Below, piece after piece: positions 1 to 9,625 of a stretch of 64,000 bases of DNA. Each line of letters begins with the position of its first letter. Within the stretch, counting starts at the first letter, position 1. Made by a program: the position numbers and the translations under genes. Under the pieces are notes generated by a model. It was given only the letters and a program-made list of their open reading frames with translations. It was not told the DNA's origin and ran no database searches. The stretch is from Entoloma clypeatum (taxonomy: Eukaryota > Basidiomycota > Agaricomycetes > Agaricales > Entolomataceae), in assembly GCA_963565915.1 (NCBI GenBank), contig OY751495.1, forward strand, positions 4,075,890 through 4,139,889, written 5' to 3'.

Positions 1-1305
1 AATCCACGGATTTTTGATGGTTGTGACGTTTCCAATTTTGATGGAATCAGATGTCTCACCCCCTTCAAAGAATTGTTCCTCCGTGAACATCTCCATTTGT
101 ACCACATCTTCTGATTCCAACCGTTTCAAGAATAGTCCCTCCTTGAGCATTTGGTCACTGTCCTGTGGTTCGAGTTCCGCTTCATACCAGGGTAAGCGTG
201 ACAGGATGTCCGCTTTCGCATTGGTCTTGCCGGGCACATGCCGTAATTCGAAGTCATAGTCTTGTAACTTCATTTTCCATCGTCGCTGTCGTTGATTCAG
301 GTCCTGAGGACAACGGAAATATTCCAGGTTCTTGTGATCGGTCAAGATTTCGAAACGTTCCCTGGCTTCGAGCAGATAGTGTCTCCAATCTTTTAATGCT
401 TCCATGACTGCCAGGAGTTCCTTGTCGTATATCTCGTAATTCTGTTCGGCCGCAGACATGGTCCGTGACAAGAACGCGATGGGGTGCCATTTGTCGTCTT
501 GCTTCTGAGAGAGTACTGCTCCAATTGCATAGCCCGATGCATCAGTTTCAACCCTGAACTGTCCCTCTGGTTTCGGTAATGCCAAGACTGGTGCCGATGT
601 AATTGCCCGTATGAGACCTTCAAAATCTTGTTGCTCTGTTGGTCCCCAAGTAAATGCCATACCGCCTGTGAGCATGGTGAGAGGTTTTGCGATGTTTGAG
701 TACCCTTCAATAAAACGTCGATAGAAGTTAGCAAATCCAAGGAACTTCTGAACTTGCTTTTTTGATGTGGGTGCTCGCCAGTTTCGAATTGTATCCACCT
801 TCTCAGTTTCCATCTCAACACGTCCCTCACCAACCACATATCCCAATATAGGACATTTCGTTACTTCCCATATTACCGCGCCGGTTGTCCAATTGATTGT
901 GGGGTTGTGGTGTACCAACCAGTCATGTCCCAAGAGCATGTCCGTCCTCCCAATGTCCAGTACCATTGCTTCCATGGTTTCCTGATGTGCTCCCAAATCC
1001 AGTTTGACTTCAGCAAGTTGGCTCGCTTTCTGTTGTCGATTTGGTGATCCATCCGCATTTAGAATTGCTATGGGTGGTATCCCTCGCGTGGGGAGGTTCT
1101 GTTCGCGTACTATTCTGGGATGAATGCATGTGCATTCACATCCGCTGTCAACCTCAGGTCGGATAACCTTTGGTCCTCGTCGTGTTTTGAGCTGCGCTAA
1201 CAGCCTGATTTCTCGTCTTTTCGGAGGTTTATCTCCCTTCACAATCTTAGTCGACGCAGCGGCTCGCTTGGCAGGGATGACATAGGTTCTATTGTCTGCA
1301 GTCAT
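1..1305 (-). pseudogene. pol fragment of chromovirus copy 1 (protease to RNase H)
   Basis: Reading on the minus strand from an ATG at 1303-1305, the frame gives an aspartyl-protease segment with the motif VDSG. It then jumps, near 846-866, from the end of the protease-RT linker straight to the sequence that normally follows the RT palm (YVVGEG... then FLGFANFYRRFI). The RT core with its YXDD box is therefore missing. RNase H follows (FRVETDASGYAIGAVLSQ) and the frame leaves the window. The sequence matches copy 2 at the protein level, so both copies descend from the same deleted master. Confidence 0.85.
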
Positions 1306-1355
1306 ACAAGGCAAGCAAGTCCGTTTAATAGATAAGGGTCGCGACTTAGCGTCGT

Positions 1356-2222
1356 TTAATCGGACCCTTCGGGAAAATCCTTCTCGTCGGCTTCTAAGAT
1401 TGTTGTTTCATCATTTTCAGCATCTTCCTCGGACACCTTCCTAACCCTTCCAGAGTTCTTCTTCGGCTTGCGGCAGTTGCGCGCGATATAGCCTTCTTGG
1501 TCACAGTTGAAACATTTGCGACCATCTTTCTTCTTTGGAGCGCTACAGTCTTTAGCCAGATGACTGAAGCGTTGACAGTTGTAGCAACAGGCTACTCCTG
1601 CTTTGTCAATTTCCATGGCTTTGCCCTGACCACCATAAGTGGTACCCGATCCGGTGCGCATGTCGCCGCCACCTCGGATGACCAGTGCGTGTCCTTCCAT
1701 CTGTTGTCCCTTGTTTTGGATCTCCTTTGCGTAATTGGTGTACGTCTTGCCATCGCTGGCCACTTGTTCAGAGATTCTGCGGTTGACGTTTTTCTCCAGG
1801 ATGTATTTCCCAGTTTCTTCGCCAAGGTTTGACAGTTTCAAGAGTTCTTCAAATTCATCCAAGAATTCATCAACAGTGCGTTTCTCTTGTTTCAGGACTT
1901 CGAGTCTCGCTTTGGCAGCGACCGACTTGTTGGCGATGGAGAATCGTGTGGCGATATCATCGGAAAAACCTAGCCAGGTGATGTTCTCGTTGTCAACGGC
2001 AAGAGCGTCTAACTTGTTACTGGCCCAGTGCCTGCCGGACCCTTCCATCATGCGGGATAGTACCGCAAGAATCTTCTGATTGTCTGTGAGGCTCTTTTGG
2101 AACCTGATGTATAGTTTGGTGGCTTTCCACCACTCGTCAAAGGTGTATCTGTCCTTGAACATCCCAGGATCCTTGATGATCTTGGATGTATCCATTGTTT
2201 GTACAGCCGGAGCTTCTGCCAT
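1356..2222 (-). CDS. Gag of chromovirus copy 1
   Basis: Retroviral-type Gag of 288 codons from the ATG at 2220-2222, which would form the particle that packages element RNA. The central region (KDRYTFDEWWKATKLYIRF onward) is the capsid-like retrotransposon Gag domain. Two CCHC zinc knuckles lie near the C-terminus (CYNCQRFSHLAKDC and CFNCDQEGYIARNC). The frame is open upstream of this ATG, but 440 bases of that extension are deleted relative to copy 2. A 41-base gap in another frame separates it from pol. Confidence 0.85.
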   Translation of the reverse strand: MAEAPAVQTMDTSKIIKDPGMFKDRYTFDEWWKATKLYIRFQKSLTDNQKILAVLSRMMEGSGRHWASNKLDALAVDNENITWLGFSDDIATRFSIANKSVAAKARLEVLKQEKRTVDEFLDEFEELLKLSNLGEETGKYILEKNVNRRISEQVASDGKTYTNYAKEIQNKGQQMEGHALVIRGGGDMRTGSGTTYGGQGKAMEIDKAGVACCYNCQRFSHLAKDCSAPKKKDGRKCFNCDQEGYIARNCRKPKKNSGRVRKVSEEDAENDETTILEADEKDFPEGSD

Positions 2223-2573
2223 GTCTAGAGTCTGCGGAGGAGAAGAGGAGTCGGGTTGTTGGGATGAAGATGGGGTTTGGGATACAGGTAAGGATTGAAA
2301 ATGAGTCCCTGTTCTAGGCGTCTGTTTGATGTCTGACTGTGCGGAGTCAAAAGTAAATTCATCAGGGGACTCGTCGGCGGAATCGGTGGCAAAACGTTCA
2401 GAGTATTTCCTCTGTAAATCTCTAAGGAATCTCTGTTCCTGCGCGTCTGTTGGTCTCGAGAAGGGGTCAAGTCTCTCGTTTCGTGCCCAGCGGTTGTACT
2501 CGGTCTGTTGTGTCTTGACTCGTCTGGTAGTTGCTCTCTTCGCTCTGGGCGAACCTAACGAGATTTAGCAACT

Positions 2574-2975
2574 TGTTATGCTTAACAAACCGTTCCAAGG
2601 TTCGGGCAGAGTATGCAGGAAAGTGGAAAGGCGAAGAGCAAAGTGATTGCTAAATCTAAGGAATCTACTATAGTACAAGGGGTTTATATAGGTACTGACT
2701 ATAGGCGGTAGCGGATGAGTCAGTACTGCGGAAGGCAGTGCGCATGAGTAAGGCGACTGCGGAAGGCTATGTACAGTGAGTAAGCTGACTGCGGAAAGCG
2801 AGTCAGCACGGGAGCGAAGTATACTAAAGGGGATGACGAAGTAATGTAATGAGTCAGACTGGGAATCGAAGGTTGCGAAAGTAGACATTAGACATAGTAA
2901 GTTTGTAAGAGGGCGCCGAGTCGGGCCGATGAGTAAAAGATATGACGTGGTCCTCATACCGTAGAGTCCGTAACA
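2574..2975 (-). repeat. 5' LTR of chromovirus copy 1 (402 bp, divergent U3)
   Basis: Bounded by TGTTA...TAACA. The R-U5 part (2574-2664) is nearly identical to the LTR of copy 2, while the rest (U3, 2665-2975) is clearly divergent and longer. A TATA box on the minus strand lies at 2684-2690. Two TGAGTCA sites lie at 2716-2722 and 2850-2856. Confidence 0.9.
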
Positions 2976-3894
2976 GTGATGGGGGGAGGGAAGAATGTAT
3001 TTGATGTAGACGTGGCAAGACTATTGAGAAATACTTGGCAAGTTCCAGGCCAGGCACCCCGGAACTTGCCAACCCGGCAACAGCCGAAAGTCGAACAACA
3101 ATGAACATTCAAAGTCCCACATTGTCTCCTTGCCTCCCCCCATCAACTCCCTCCACTCCCTCCTCCTCAGTCGATGCCTCCTCCCTCCATTCAAATGAGG
3201 CCCACGCCCTCCGCTATATAGGTAAGCCCCATGCCTTCATGTCAGAAACAGGCCACTAACGAGACACCTGAGAATGGTGGGACACGCATGAAGTACCACA
3301 TGCGAGACATGAGAACGGCGGGGAACGGCATGGGACACACAAGAACGGGGGGGGGGCACCCGAGGACGACATGTGAGAATGGAGAACGACTGCATACGAG
3401 ACACAAGGATGGCAGGGAAATGATGCAGGGCATGCGAGGATGACATGTGAGAACAACAGGAACATACAGAACACATGAGAACGGTGGGACACTCATGAGG
3501 AACGGCGGGAGGCACACGAGAAGTGTGCGTGGGAGGCGAGCCAAGGTGGGAACCCGCCGTTAGACACACATGGCTCATACTTGCTGGGTAAGTACCCTGG
3601 CGCATCACCTGCGTGAGTCCGCTGACGCACCAAGTACAGGCCAGATCTGAGGGACATGCACACAAACACAGGCGAGATGCACCAACCTCGCATGCAAGGA
3701 CTTGGGGGACACAAGAGCTGGGTGATGAGAGGGACGCACACTCAGACGAGAGCTGAGAGACATGCTGGGGGGAGGGGGTCACGTCAGGCTGGACACAAGC
3801 GGCAGGGGTGTTGCACAGGTGATGAGAGACATGCATGGGCAAGGGACATGCAGGGGAACGACTCGCAATATTTCATTTTTTGTAGTCGACAACA
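2976..3894. mobile_element. Half of a foldback element (copy A1), split by chromovirus insertions
   Basis: No gene is seen here. The sequence is homologous to the centre and right arm of the complete inverted-repeat element at 10200-11480. Shared landmarks are the hairpin TTGGCAAGTTCC/GGAACTTGCCAA (3035-3046 and 3061-3072), the stretch ending in TATAGGTAAGC, and degenerate tandem units like gacatgagaacggcgggacac. Long open frames such as that at 3237-3842 on the minus strand come from the purine-rich repeats and look non-coding. The left arm is missing, apparently beyond chromovirus copy 1. Confidence 0.65.
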
Positions 3895-4282
3895 TGTTAT
3901 GCTGAACAAACCGTTCCAAGGTTCGGGCAGAGTATGCAGGAAGTGGAAAGGCGAAGAGCAAAGTGATTGCTAAATCTAAGGAATGTAGCTATGGTACATG
4001 GGGCTTATATAGTACTGGCTACGAGCGGTAGCGAGTGAGTCAGTAGCTGCGGAAGGCAGTGCGGATGAGTCAGTAACTGCAGAAAGGCAGTGCAAAGTGA
4101 GTCAGACGACTGCGGACTGAGTAATCTCTACTGCGGAGTGCGAGTCAGCGCGGGAGCGAAGTATACTAAAGGAGAATGGTAGAGTAAAGGTAAATGAATA
4201 AGCGGTCCGATGAGTCAAAGAAATAACGAAGGTACAATGCATGGGAAAAGTGCGTAGCATACAAACCGGTAAGTCCGTAACA
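3895..4282 (-). repeat. 3' LTR of chromovirus copy 2
   Basis: 388 bp, TGTTA...TAACA, three mismatches to the 5' LTR. It carries four TGAGTCA motifs (4036-4042, 4066-4072, 4098-4104, 4211-4217). The R start (complement of TTGCTAAATCT) is at 3967-3977. Confidence 0.95.
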
Positions 4283-4316
4283 TGTTCCCCTCCTCAAGCT
4301 CTGTGTCCTCACAGAG

Positions 4317-4685
4317 TCATTGTCCCCATCCTCCGGCATCGTCGTTGTTTGTCCAGGAGCCATTCTCCTTGAGGCTCCAATCGTCTATTAACTCTTCGTT
4401 GATGGCGACGGCGAGTTCGAGACTCCGGACGGCCAGTCGGATGCGCCGGTTTTCAACGACCAGCGTACGGGTGTAGTTCCCGAGGATTTGTTTCTCTTCG
4501 GGGGTTGGTGTGATGGGGAGGTCGGATAAAGAATGGAGGCGGATGTGCATCTGTCAATGCAGGATGTCGGCGAGCGAGGCTTCTAGCGCGTGGATCTGGT
4601 CTCTCATGGAGAGGGCTTCACCCATGAGGGCAGTGATGGCGGGGTTGGTTTCAGTGGATGTGGTGGTGACGGTGGTGTTGGACAT
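4317..4685 (-). pseudogene. Accessory open frame between chromodomain and 3' LTR, one in-frame stop
   Basis: From an ATG at 4683-4685 the minus strand reads 43 codons (MSNTTVTTTSTETNP...), a TGA at 4554-4556, then continues in the same frame for 78 more codons to 4317. The segment looks like a small, largely helical polar protein. I recognise no family. Most Tf1-like elements have no gene here, so this may be a lineage-specific accessory protein now broken by one stop, or it may be chance. The rest of 4283-4808 shows only the purine tract. Confidence 0.4.
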
Positions 4686-4808
4686 GGTGCGGAGGATGTT
4701 GGAGAGATAGAGGAAGAATGGGGTAGCTATATTGAAGACGGAGCGGGGAACTCGGTGTGTGGTTGACTGATGAGGTCGATTCTGTCATGGGTTTTGAGAA
4801 CTTGTCTT

Positions 4809-7529
4809 TTATTGTGGTCGAGACGGGTTCTGCCGATGGAAATCACGGATCAAATCTTGAGCATTCTGAACATTAGCTCGAGGTTCCCATGTGTTCTCTT
4901 CTGGGCCATATCCTTCCCACTGGATGAGGTACTGGATCTTTCCGCGGAACTTTCGAGAGTCCAGGATCGTGGACACATGGTACTCTTCTCGTCTTTCGAC
5001 GATGATCAGATCAGGGGCTGGTTTCCTTTTCTGGATGGCGTACTTCGGAGTTTCATATGGTGACAACAGGGTCTCATTGAACACAGGGTGAATCATCTTC
5101 CAAGTCTTTGGAAGATCAAGAAGGTATGCGCTAGCTCCTTTCTTCTCTAGGACTTTGAATGGTCCATGTCGGAGTGCATCAAGTTTCTTTGAGGGGCGAT
5201 CGGTCGTGATGTTAGTCCCTTCCAGCCACACCTTGTCTCCGATGCGGTAGTCCTGAGACGGACTTCGCCGTGTGTCAACTGTCTTCTTCATCTGATCCTG
5301 TGCTTGTTTCAGCGCAGCATTGGCTTCTTCTCGTGCCTGTTTGAGTTTTTTCAAGAAGTCGTTGGCAGCCGGATTAGTATCTTCTAACACAAGCTCTGCC
5401 TTCCACGGATGTAAACCGTAGTTGAGGTAGAATGGGGTGTGCTTCGTCGCCTGATGTTCTTTGTCATTGTACTGGAACTCTGCGATTGCGATCCACTCAG
5501 CCCAATCATCCTGTAGATGGTTGACAAAGTTTGGTAAGAATGCTTCTGTTTCCTGATGCGATCGCTCGGCCTGTCCATCAGTCTGTGGGTGGTATGCGGT
5601 GGACAGGTTCCTCTTGATCCCTAACATGCGGCAGAGTATCTCCATGAACTTCGCGGCGAACTACGGTCCCCTATCGCTGATGATTTTCTTGGGGATCCCA
5701 TGAAGCTTCCATATCTGATCCCGATAGATCTTGGCTAATCCTTCAGCCGATAGTTCCACGGTTGTCGGAATGAGGTGAAGCATCTTCGAATGTCTATCCG
5801 TGATGACCAGAATTGCGTTTTTTCCATCAGATTCTGGTATTGGTCCCACGACATCGATTCCTATGTCTTCCCATGGGTGACTTGGTGCTGCATGGGGATG
5901 TAGCGGAGCATGTCGCTTTTGTCGGTTAATCTTGTTGCGTTGACAAGTGTCGCAACCCTTCACGTATCTCTTCACATCATGCAGTATGGTAGGCCACCAG
6001 TAGGTGCGAGTGAGGAGTTCATGTGTTCGGTACTGTCCTGGATGTCCAGCCACTGGTGCATCGTGTGATTCAAACATCAATTCTTGTCGTAATTGTGGAT
6101 CTGGCGGGACATAGACTCGTTCGCCTGCATATGTGATGCCGCTTTCCTGTTGATACCAATGAGGATTCTTCTTTAGACCCTGGGCTACTTCTGTCTCCAT
6201 GCGGTTTGAACCCTTGATGCGTGTAATCCACGGATTTTTGATGGTTGTGACGTTTCCAATTTTGATGGAATCAGATGTCTCACCCCCTTCAAAGAATTGT
6301 TCCTCCGTGAACATCTCCATTTGTACCACATCTTCTGATTCCAACCGTTTCAAGAATAGTCCCTCCTTGAGCATTTGGTCACTGTCCTGTGGTTCGAGTT
6401 CCGCTTCATACCAGGGTAAGCGTGACAGGATGTCCGCTTTCGCATTGGTCTTGCCGGGCACATGCCGTAATTCGAAGTCATAGTCTTGTAACTTCATTTT
6501 CCATCGTCGCTGTCGTTGATTCAGGTCCTGAGGACAACGGAAATATTCCAGGTTCTTGTGATCGGTCAAGATTTCGAAACGTTCCCTGGCTTCGAGCAGA
6601 TAGTGTCTCCAATCTTTTAATGCTTCCATGACTGCCAGGAGTTCCTTGTCGTATATCTCGTAATTCTGTTCGGCCGCAGACATGGTCCGTGACAAGAACG
6701 CGATGGGGTGCCATTTGTCGTCTTGCTTCTGAGAGAGTACTGCTCCAATTGCATAGCCCGATGCATCAGTTTCAACCCTGAACTGTCCCTCTGGTTTCGG
6801 TAATGCCAAGACTGGTGCCGATGTAATTGCCCGTATGAGACCTTCAAAATCTTGTTGCTCTGTTGGTCCCCAAGTAAATGCCATACCGCCTGTGAGCATG
6901 GTGAGAGGTTTTGCGATGTTTGAGTACCCTTCAATAAAACGTCGATAGAAGTTAGCAAATCCAAGGAACTTCTGAACTTGCTTTTTTGATGTGGGTGCTC
7001 GCCAGTTTCGAATTGTATCCACCTTCTCAGTTTCCATCTCAACACGTCCCTCACCAACCACATATCCCAATATAGGACATTTCGTTACTTCCCATATTAC
7101 CGCGCCGGTTGTCCAATTGATTGTGGGGTTGTGGTGTACCAACCAGTCATGTCCCAAGAGCATGTCCGTCCTCCCAATGTCCAGTACCATTGCTTCCATG
7201 GTTTCCTGATGTGCTCCCAAATCCAGTTTGACTTCAGCAAGTTGGCTCGCTTTCTGTTGTCGATTTGGTGATCCATCCGCATTTAGAATTGCTATGGGTG
7301 GTATCCCTCGCGTGGGGAGGTTCTGTTCGCGTACTATTCTGGGATGAATGCATGTGCATTCACATCCGCTGTCAACCTCAGGTCGGATAACCTTTGGTCC
7401 TCGTCGTGTTTTGAGCTGCGCTAACAGCCTGATTTCTCGTCTTTTCGGAGGTTTATCTCCCTTCACAATCTTAGTCGACGCAGCGGCTCGCTTGGCAGGG
7501 ATGACATAGGTTCTATTGTCTGCAGTCAT
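4809..7529 (-). pseudogene. pol of chromovirus copy 2 (PR, RNase H, INT, chromodomain; RT core deleted)
   Basis: One minus-strand frame from ATG 7527-7529 to 4809, broken by a single TAG at 5661-5663 where relatives have Gln (SDRGP then stop then FAAKFM). In order it encodes a protease (VDSG), a junction near 7070-7090 where about 300 residues of RT including YXDD are missing, RNase H (TDASGYAIGAVLSQ), and an integrase zinc finger (H...H...CDTCQRNK). The DDE core follows (D in GIDVVGPIP, D in ISDRGP, E in AERSHQETE), with a C-terminal chromodomain (YLIQWEGYGPEENTWEP). The chromodomain places it among chromoviruses, which often target marked chromatin. Without RT it cannot replicate itself. 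Confidence 0.92.
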
Positions 7530-7579
7530 ACAAGGCAAGCAAGTCCGTTTAATAGATAAGGGTCGCGACTTAGCGTCGT

Positions 7580-8446
7580 TTAATCGGACCCTTCGGGAAA
7601 ATCCTTCTCGTCGGCTTCTAAGATTGTTGTTTCATCATTTTCAGCATCTTCCTCGGACACCTTCCTAACCCTTCCAGAGTTCTTCTTCGGCTTGCGGCAG
7701 TTGCGCGCGATATAGCCTTCTTGGTCACAGTTGAAACATTTGCGACCATCTTTCTTCTTTGGAGCGCTACAGTCTTTAGCCAGATGACTGAAGCGTTGAC
7801 AGTTGTAGCAACAGGCTACTCCTGCTTTGTCAATTTCCATGGCTTTGCCCTGACCACCATAAGTGGTACCCGATCCGGTGCGCATGTCGCCGCCACCTCG
7901 GATGACCAGTGCGTGTCCTTCCATCTGTTGTCCCTTGTTTTGGATCTCCTTTGCGTAATTGGTGTACGTCTTGCCATCGCTGGCCACTTGTTCAGAGATT
8001 CTGCGGTTGACGTTTTTCTCCAGGATGTATTTCCCAGTTTCTTCGCCAAGGTTTGACAGTTTCAAGAGTTCTTCAAATTCATCCAAGAATTCATCAACAG
8101 TGCGTTTCTCTTGTTTCAGGACTTCGAGTCTCGCTTTGGCAGCGACCGACTTGTTGGCGATGGAGAATCGTGTGGCGATATCATCGGAAAAACCTAGCCA
8201 GGTGATGTTCTCGTTGTCAACGGCAAGAGCGTCTAACTTGTTACTGGCCCAGTGCCTGCCGGACCCTTCCATCATGCGGGATAGTACCGCAAGAATCTTC
8301 TGATTGTCTGTGAGGCTCTTTTGGAACCTGATGTATAGTTTGGTGGCTTTCCACCACTCGTCAAAGGTGTATCTGTCCTTGAACATCCCAGGATCCTTGA
8401 TGATCTTGGATGTATCCATTGTTTGTACAGCCGGAGCTTCTGCCAT
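7580..8446 (-). CDS. Gag of chromovirus copy 2
   Basis: 288 codons from the ATG at 8444-8446, with a capsid-like domain and two CCHC knuckles. The frame stays open upstream to about 8773 without another ATG. A further 134-codon open frame (8770-9174, other frame, first codon TTG) covers the leader and overlaps it by a few bases. It is acidic and helical, and may be a 5' exon or a frameshifted N-terminal extension of Gag. Gag and pol are separate frames 41 bases apart, so pol expression needs reinitiation or another mechanism. Confidence 0.85.
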   Translation of the reverse strand: MAEAPAVQTMDTSKIIKDPGMFKDRYTFDEWWKATKLYIRFQKSLTDNQKILAVLSRMMEGSGRHWASNKLDALAVDNENITWLGFSDDIATRFSIANKSVAAKARLEVLKQEKRTVDEFLDEFEELLKLSNLGEETGKYILEKNVNRRISEQVASDGKTYTNYAKEIQNKGQQMEGHALVIRGGGDMRTGSGTTYGGQGKAMEIDKAGVACCYNCQRFSHLAKDCSAPKKKDGRKCFNCDQEGYIARNCRKPKKNSGRVRKVSEEDAENDETTILEADEKDFPEGSD

Positions 8447-9224
8447 GTCTAGAGTCTGCGGAGGAGAAGAGGAGTCGGGTTGTTGGGATGAAGATGGGGT
8501 TTGGGATACAGGTAAGGATTGAAAATGAGTCCCTGTTCTAGGCGTCTGTTTGATGTCTGACTGCGCGGAGTCAAAAGTAAATTCATCAGGGGACTCGTTG
8601 GCGGAATCGGTGGCAAAACGTTCAGAGTATTTCCTCTGTAAATCTCTAAGGAATCTCTGTTCCTGCGCGTCTGTTGGTCTCGAGAAGGGGTCAAGTCTCT
8701 CGTTTCGTGCCCAGCGGTTGTACTCGGTCTGTTGTTCTTCAGTGGTGAAGTGGGCGTAGATCTGCTGCTTCAAGTAAGATGTGATGATGTGGCTCTGGGA
8801 TGTCTCGATGTGAGCATCCTAATCAATTTTCTGATAACGGTTGTCTGGACACCGATAAACTCTCTGATCTCTGTGATCCGACCTGTCTGAGGTCCTTCTT
8901 GAACGCGAAAGCTTTCGAGTTCGTTCTGTCGGGCGTTGTAACGTGCGATCTGGTGTTGCCGAGCAAGATGGATGCTCTCTGCTATCTCGCCATGGGGGCG
9001 ATGCTCGTCGTTGTCTAGTTCTTCGTCAAGCACCTGCTGTAGGATGCGACGGATCTCCGATTCGATGTACTGCTGGATGAGTGTAAAATCGATACTGTCT
9101 CGAGGACTTAGCTCCTCCTGTCGGGCTTCTGGCGTGCTGAATGGGTTACTGGTAAAGTCTTCAAAGAAGCACAACGTCTTGACTCGTCTGGTAGTTGCTC
9201 TCTTCGCTCTGGGCGAACCTAACG

Positions 9225-9235
9225 AGATTTAGCAA
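9225..9235 (-). other. Self-priming primer binding site of chromovirus copy 2
   Basis: Two bases inside the 5' LTR edge, the minus strand reads TTGCTAAATCT. This is an exact 11-base complement of AGATTTAGCAA at the predicted start of R (9310-9320). The Tf1/sushi group primes reverse transcription by folding the mRNA 5' end onto such an 11-base site instead of using a tRNA. Copy 1 has the same pair at 2561-2571 and 2647-2657. Confidence 0.8.
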
Positions 9236-9347
9236 CTTGTTATGCTTAACAAACCGTTCCAAGGTTCGGGCAGAGTATGCAGGAAGTGGAAAGGCGAAGA
9301 GCAAAGTGATTGCTAAATCTAAGGAATGTAGCTATGGTACATGGGGC

Positions 9348-9354
9348 TTATATA
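9348..9354 (-). promoter_or_regulatory. LTR TATA box (TATATAA)
   Basis: Lies 28-34 bases upstream of the predicted transcript start at 9320, the first base of the self-priming 11-mer. This is the normal distance for a TATA-driven start. Confidence 0.7.
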
Positions 9355-9378
9355 GTACTGGCTACGAGCGGTAGCGAG

Positions 9379-9560
9379 TGAGTCAGTAGCTGCGGAAGGC
9401 AGTGCGGATGAGTCAGTAACTGCGGAAAGGCAGTGCGAAGTGAGTCAGACGACTGCGGACTGAGTAATCTCTACTGCGGAGTGCGAGTCAGCGCGGGAGC
9501 GAAGTATACTAAAGGAGAATGGTAGAGTAAAGGTAAATGAATAAGCGGTCCGATGAGTCA
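9379..9560. promoter_or_regulatory. Four TGAGTCA (Gcn4/AP-1-type) sites in U3
   Basis: Perfect TGAGTCA at 9379-9385, 9409-9415, 9441-9447 and 9554-9560. The first three lie in imperfect tandem units of about 30 bp containing CTGCGG and GGCAGTGCG. TGA(C/G)TCA is the known binding site of fungal Gcn4-like bZIP activators. That a host bZIP drives the element is inference. Confidence 0.6.
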
Positions 9561-9625
9561 AAGAAATAACGAAGGTACAATGCATGGGAAAAGTGCGTAG
9601 CATACAAACCGGTAAGTCCGTAACA

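Larger units (their letters stand above)
1..2975 (-). mobile_element. Chromovirus (Ty3/Gypsy) copy 1, 5' part, cut by window edge
   Basis: This is the 5' half of a minus-strand LTR retrotransposon. It holds a 5' LTR at 2574-2975, gag at 1356-2222 and the first part of pol (1-1305). Bases 1-2511 match 6225-8735 of the complete copy 2, and I saw only two substitutions. Copy 1 lacks the 440 bases that are 8736-9175 in copy 2; homology resumes at 2512. It inserted into the foldback element that continues at 2976. The other LTR lies outside the window, so its target duplication cannot be checked. Confidence 0.93.
3895..9625 (-). mobile_element. Complete chromovirus (Ty3/Gypsy, Tf1-like) copy 2, non-autonomous
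   Basis: Full-length minus-strand element of 5731 bp. It is flanked by the 5-bp direct repeat caaca (3890-3894 and 9626-9630) and has two 388-bp LTRs that differ at three positions by my count. Internal order on the minus strand is PBS, gag, pol (protease, deleted RT, RNase H, integrase, chromodomain), a small accessory frame and a purine tract (minus strand of about 4283-4297). The RT core is missing and the integrase has one nonsense codon. The element must therefore have been moved by proteins made elsewhere, even though the intact duplication and near-identical LTRs mark it as recent. Confidence 0.96.
9238..9625 (-). repeat. 5' LTR of chromovirus copy 2
   Basis: 388 bp, TGTTA...TAACA. 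On the minus strand there are U3 repeats, a TATA box, the R start and U5. It is flanked by caaca at 9626-9630. Confidence 0.95.

Noticed and set aside
3237..3842. 201-codon Cys/Ser/Pro-rich open frame on the minus strand
   Set aside because: It lies in purine/pyrimidine-biased tandem units of the foldback arm, and similar frames occur in all directions there.
9238..9625. Imperfect direct repeats in the LTR considered as a CRISPR-like array
   Set aside because: The units are LTR promoter repeats with bZIP sites, and the genome is eukaryotic.
1..9625. Duplicate of 1-2511 at 6225-8735 considered as an assembly error
   Set aside because: Different U3, a 440-bp deletion and separate flanks show two distinct insertions, although long-read confirmation would settle it.
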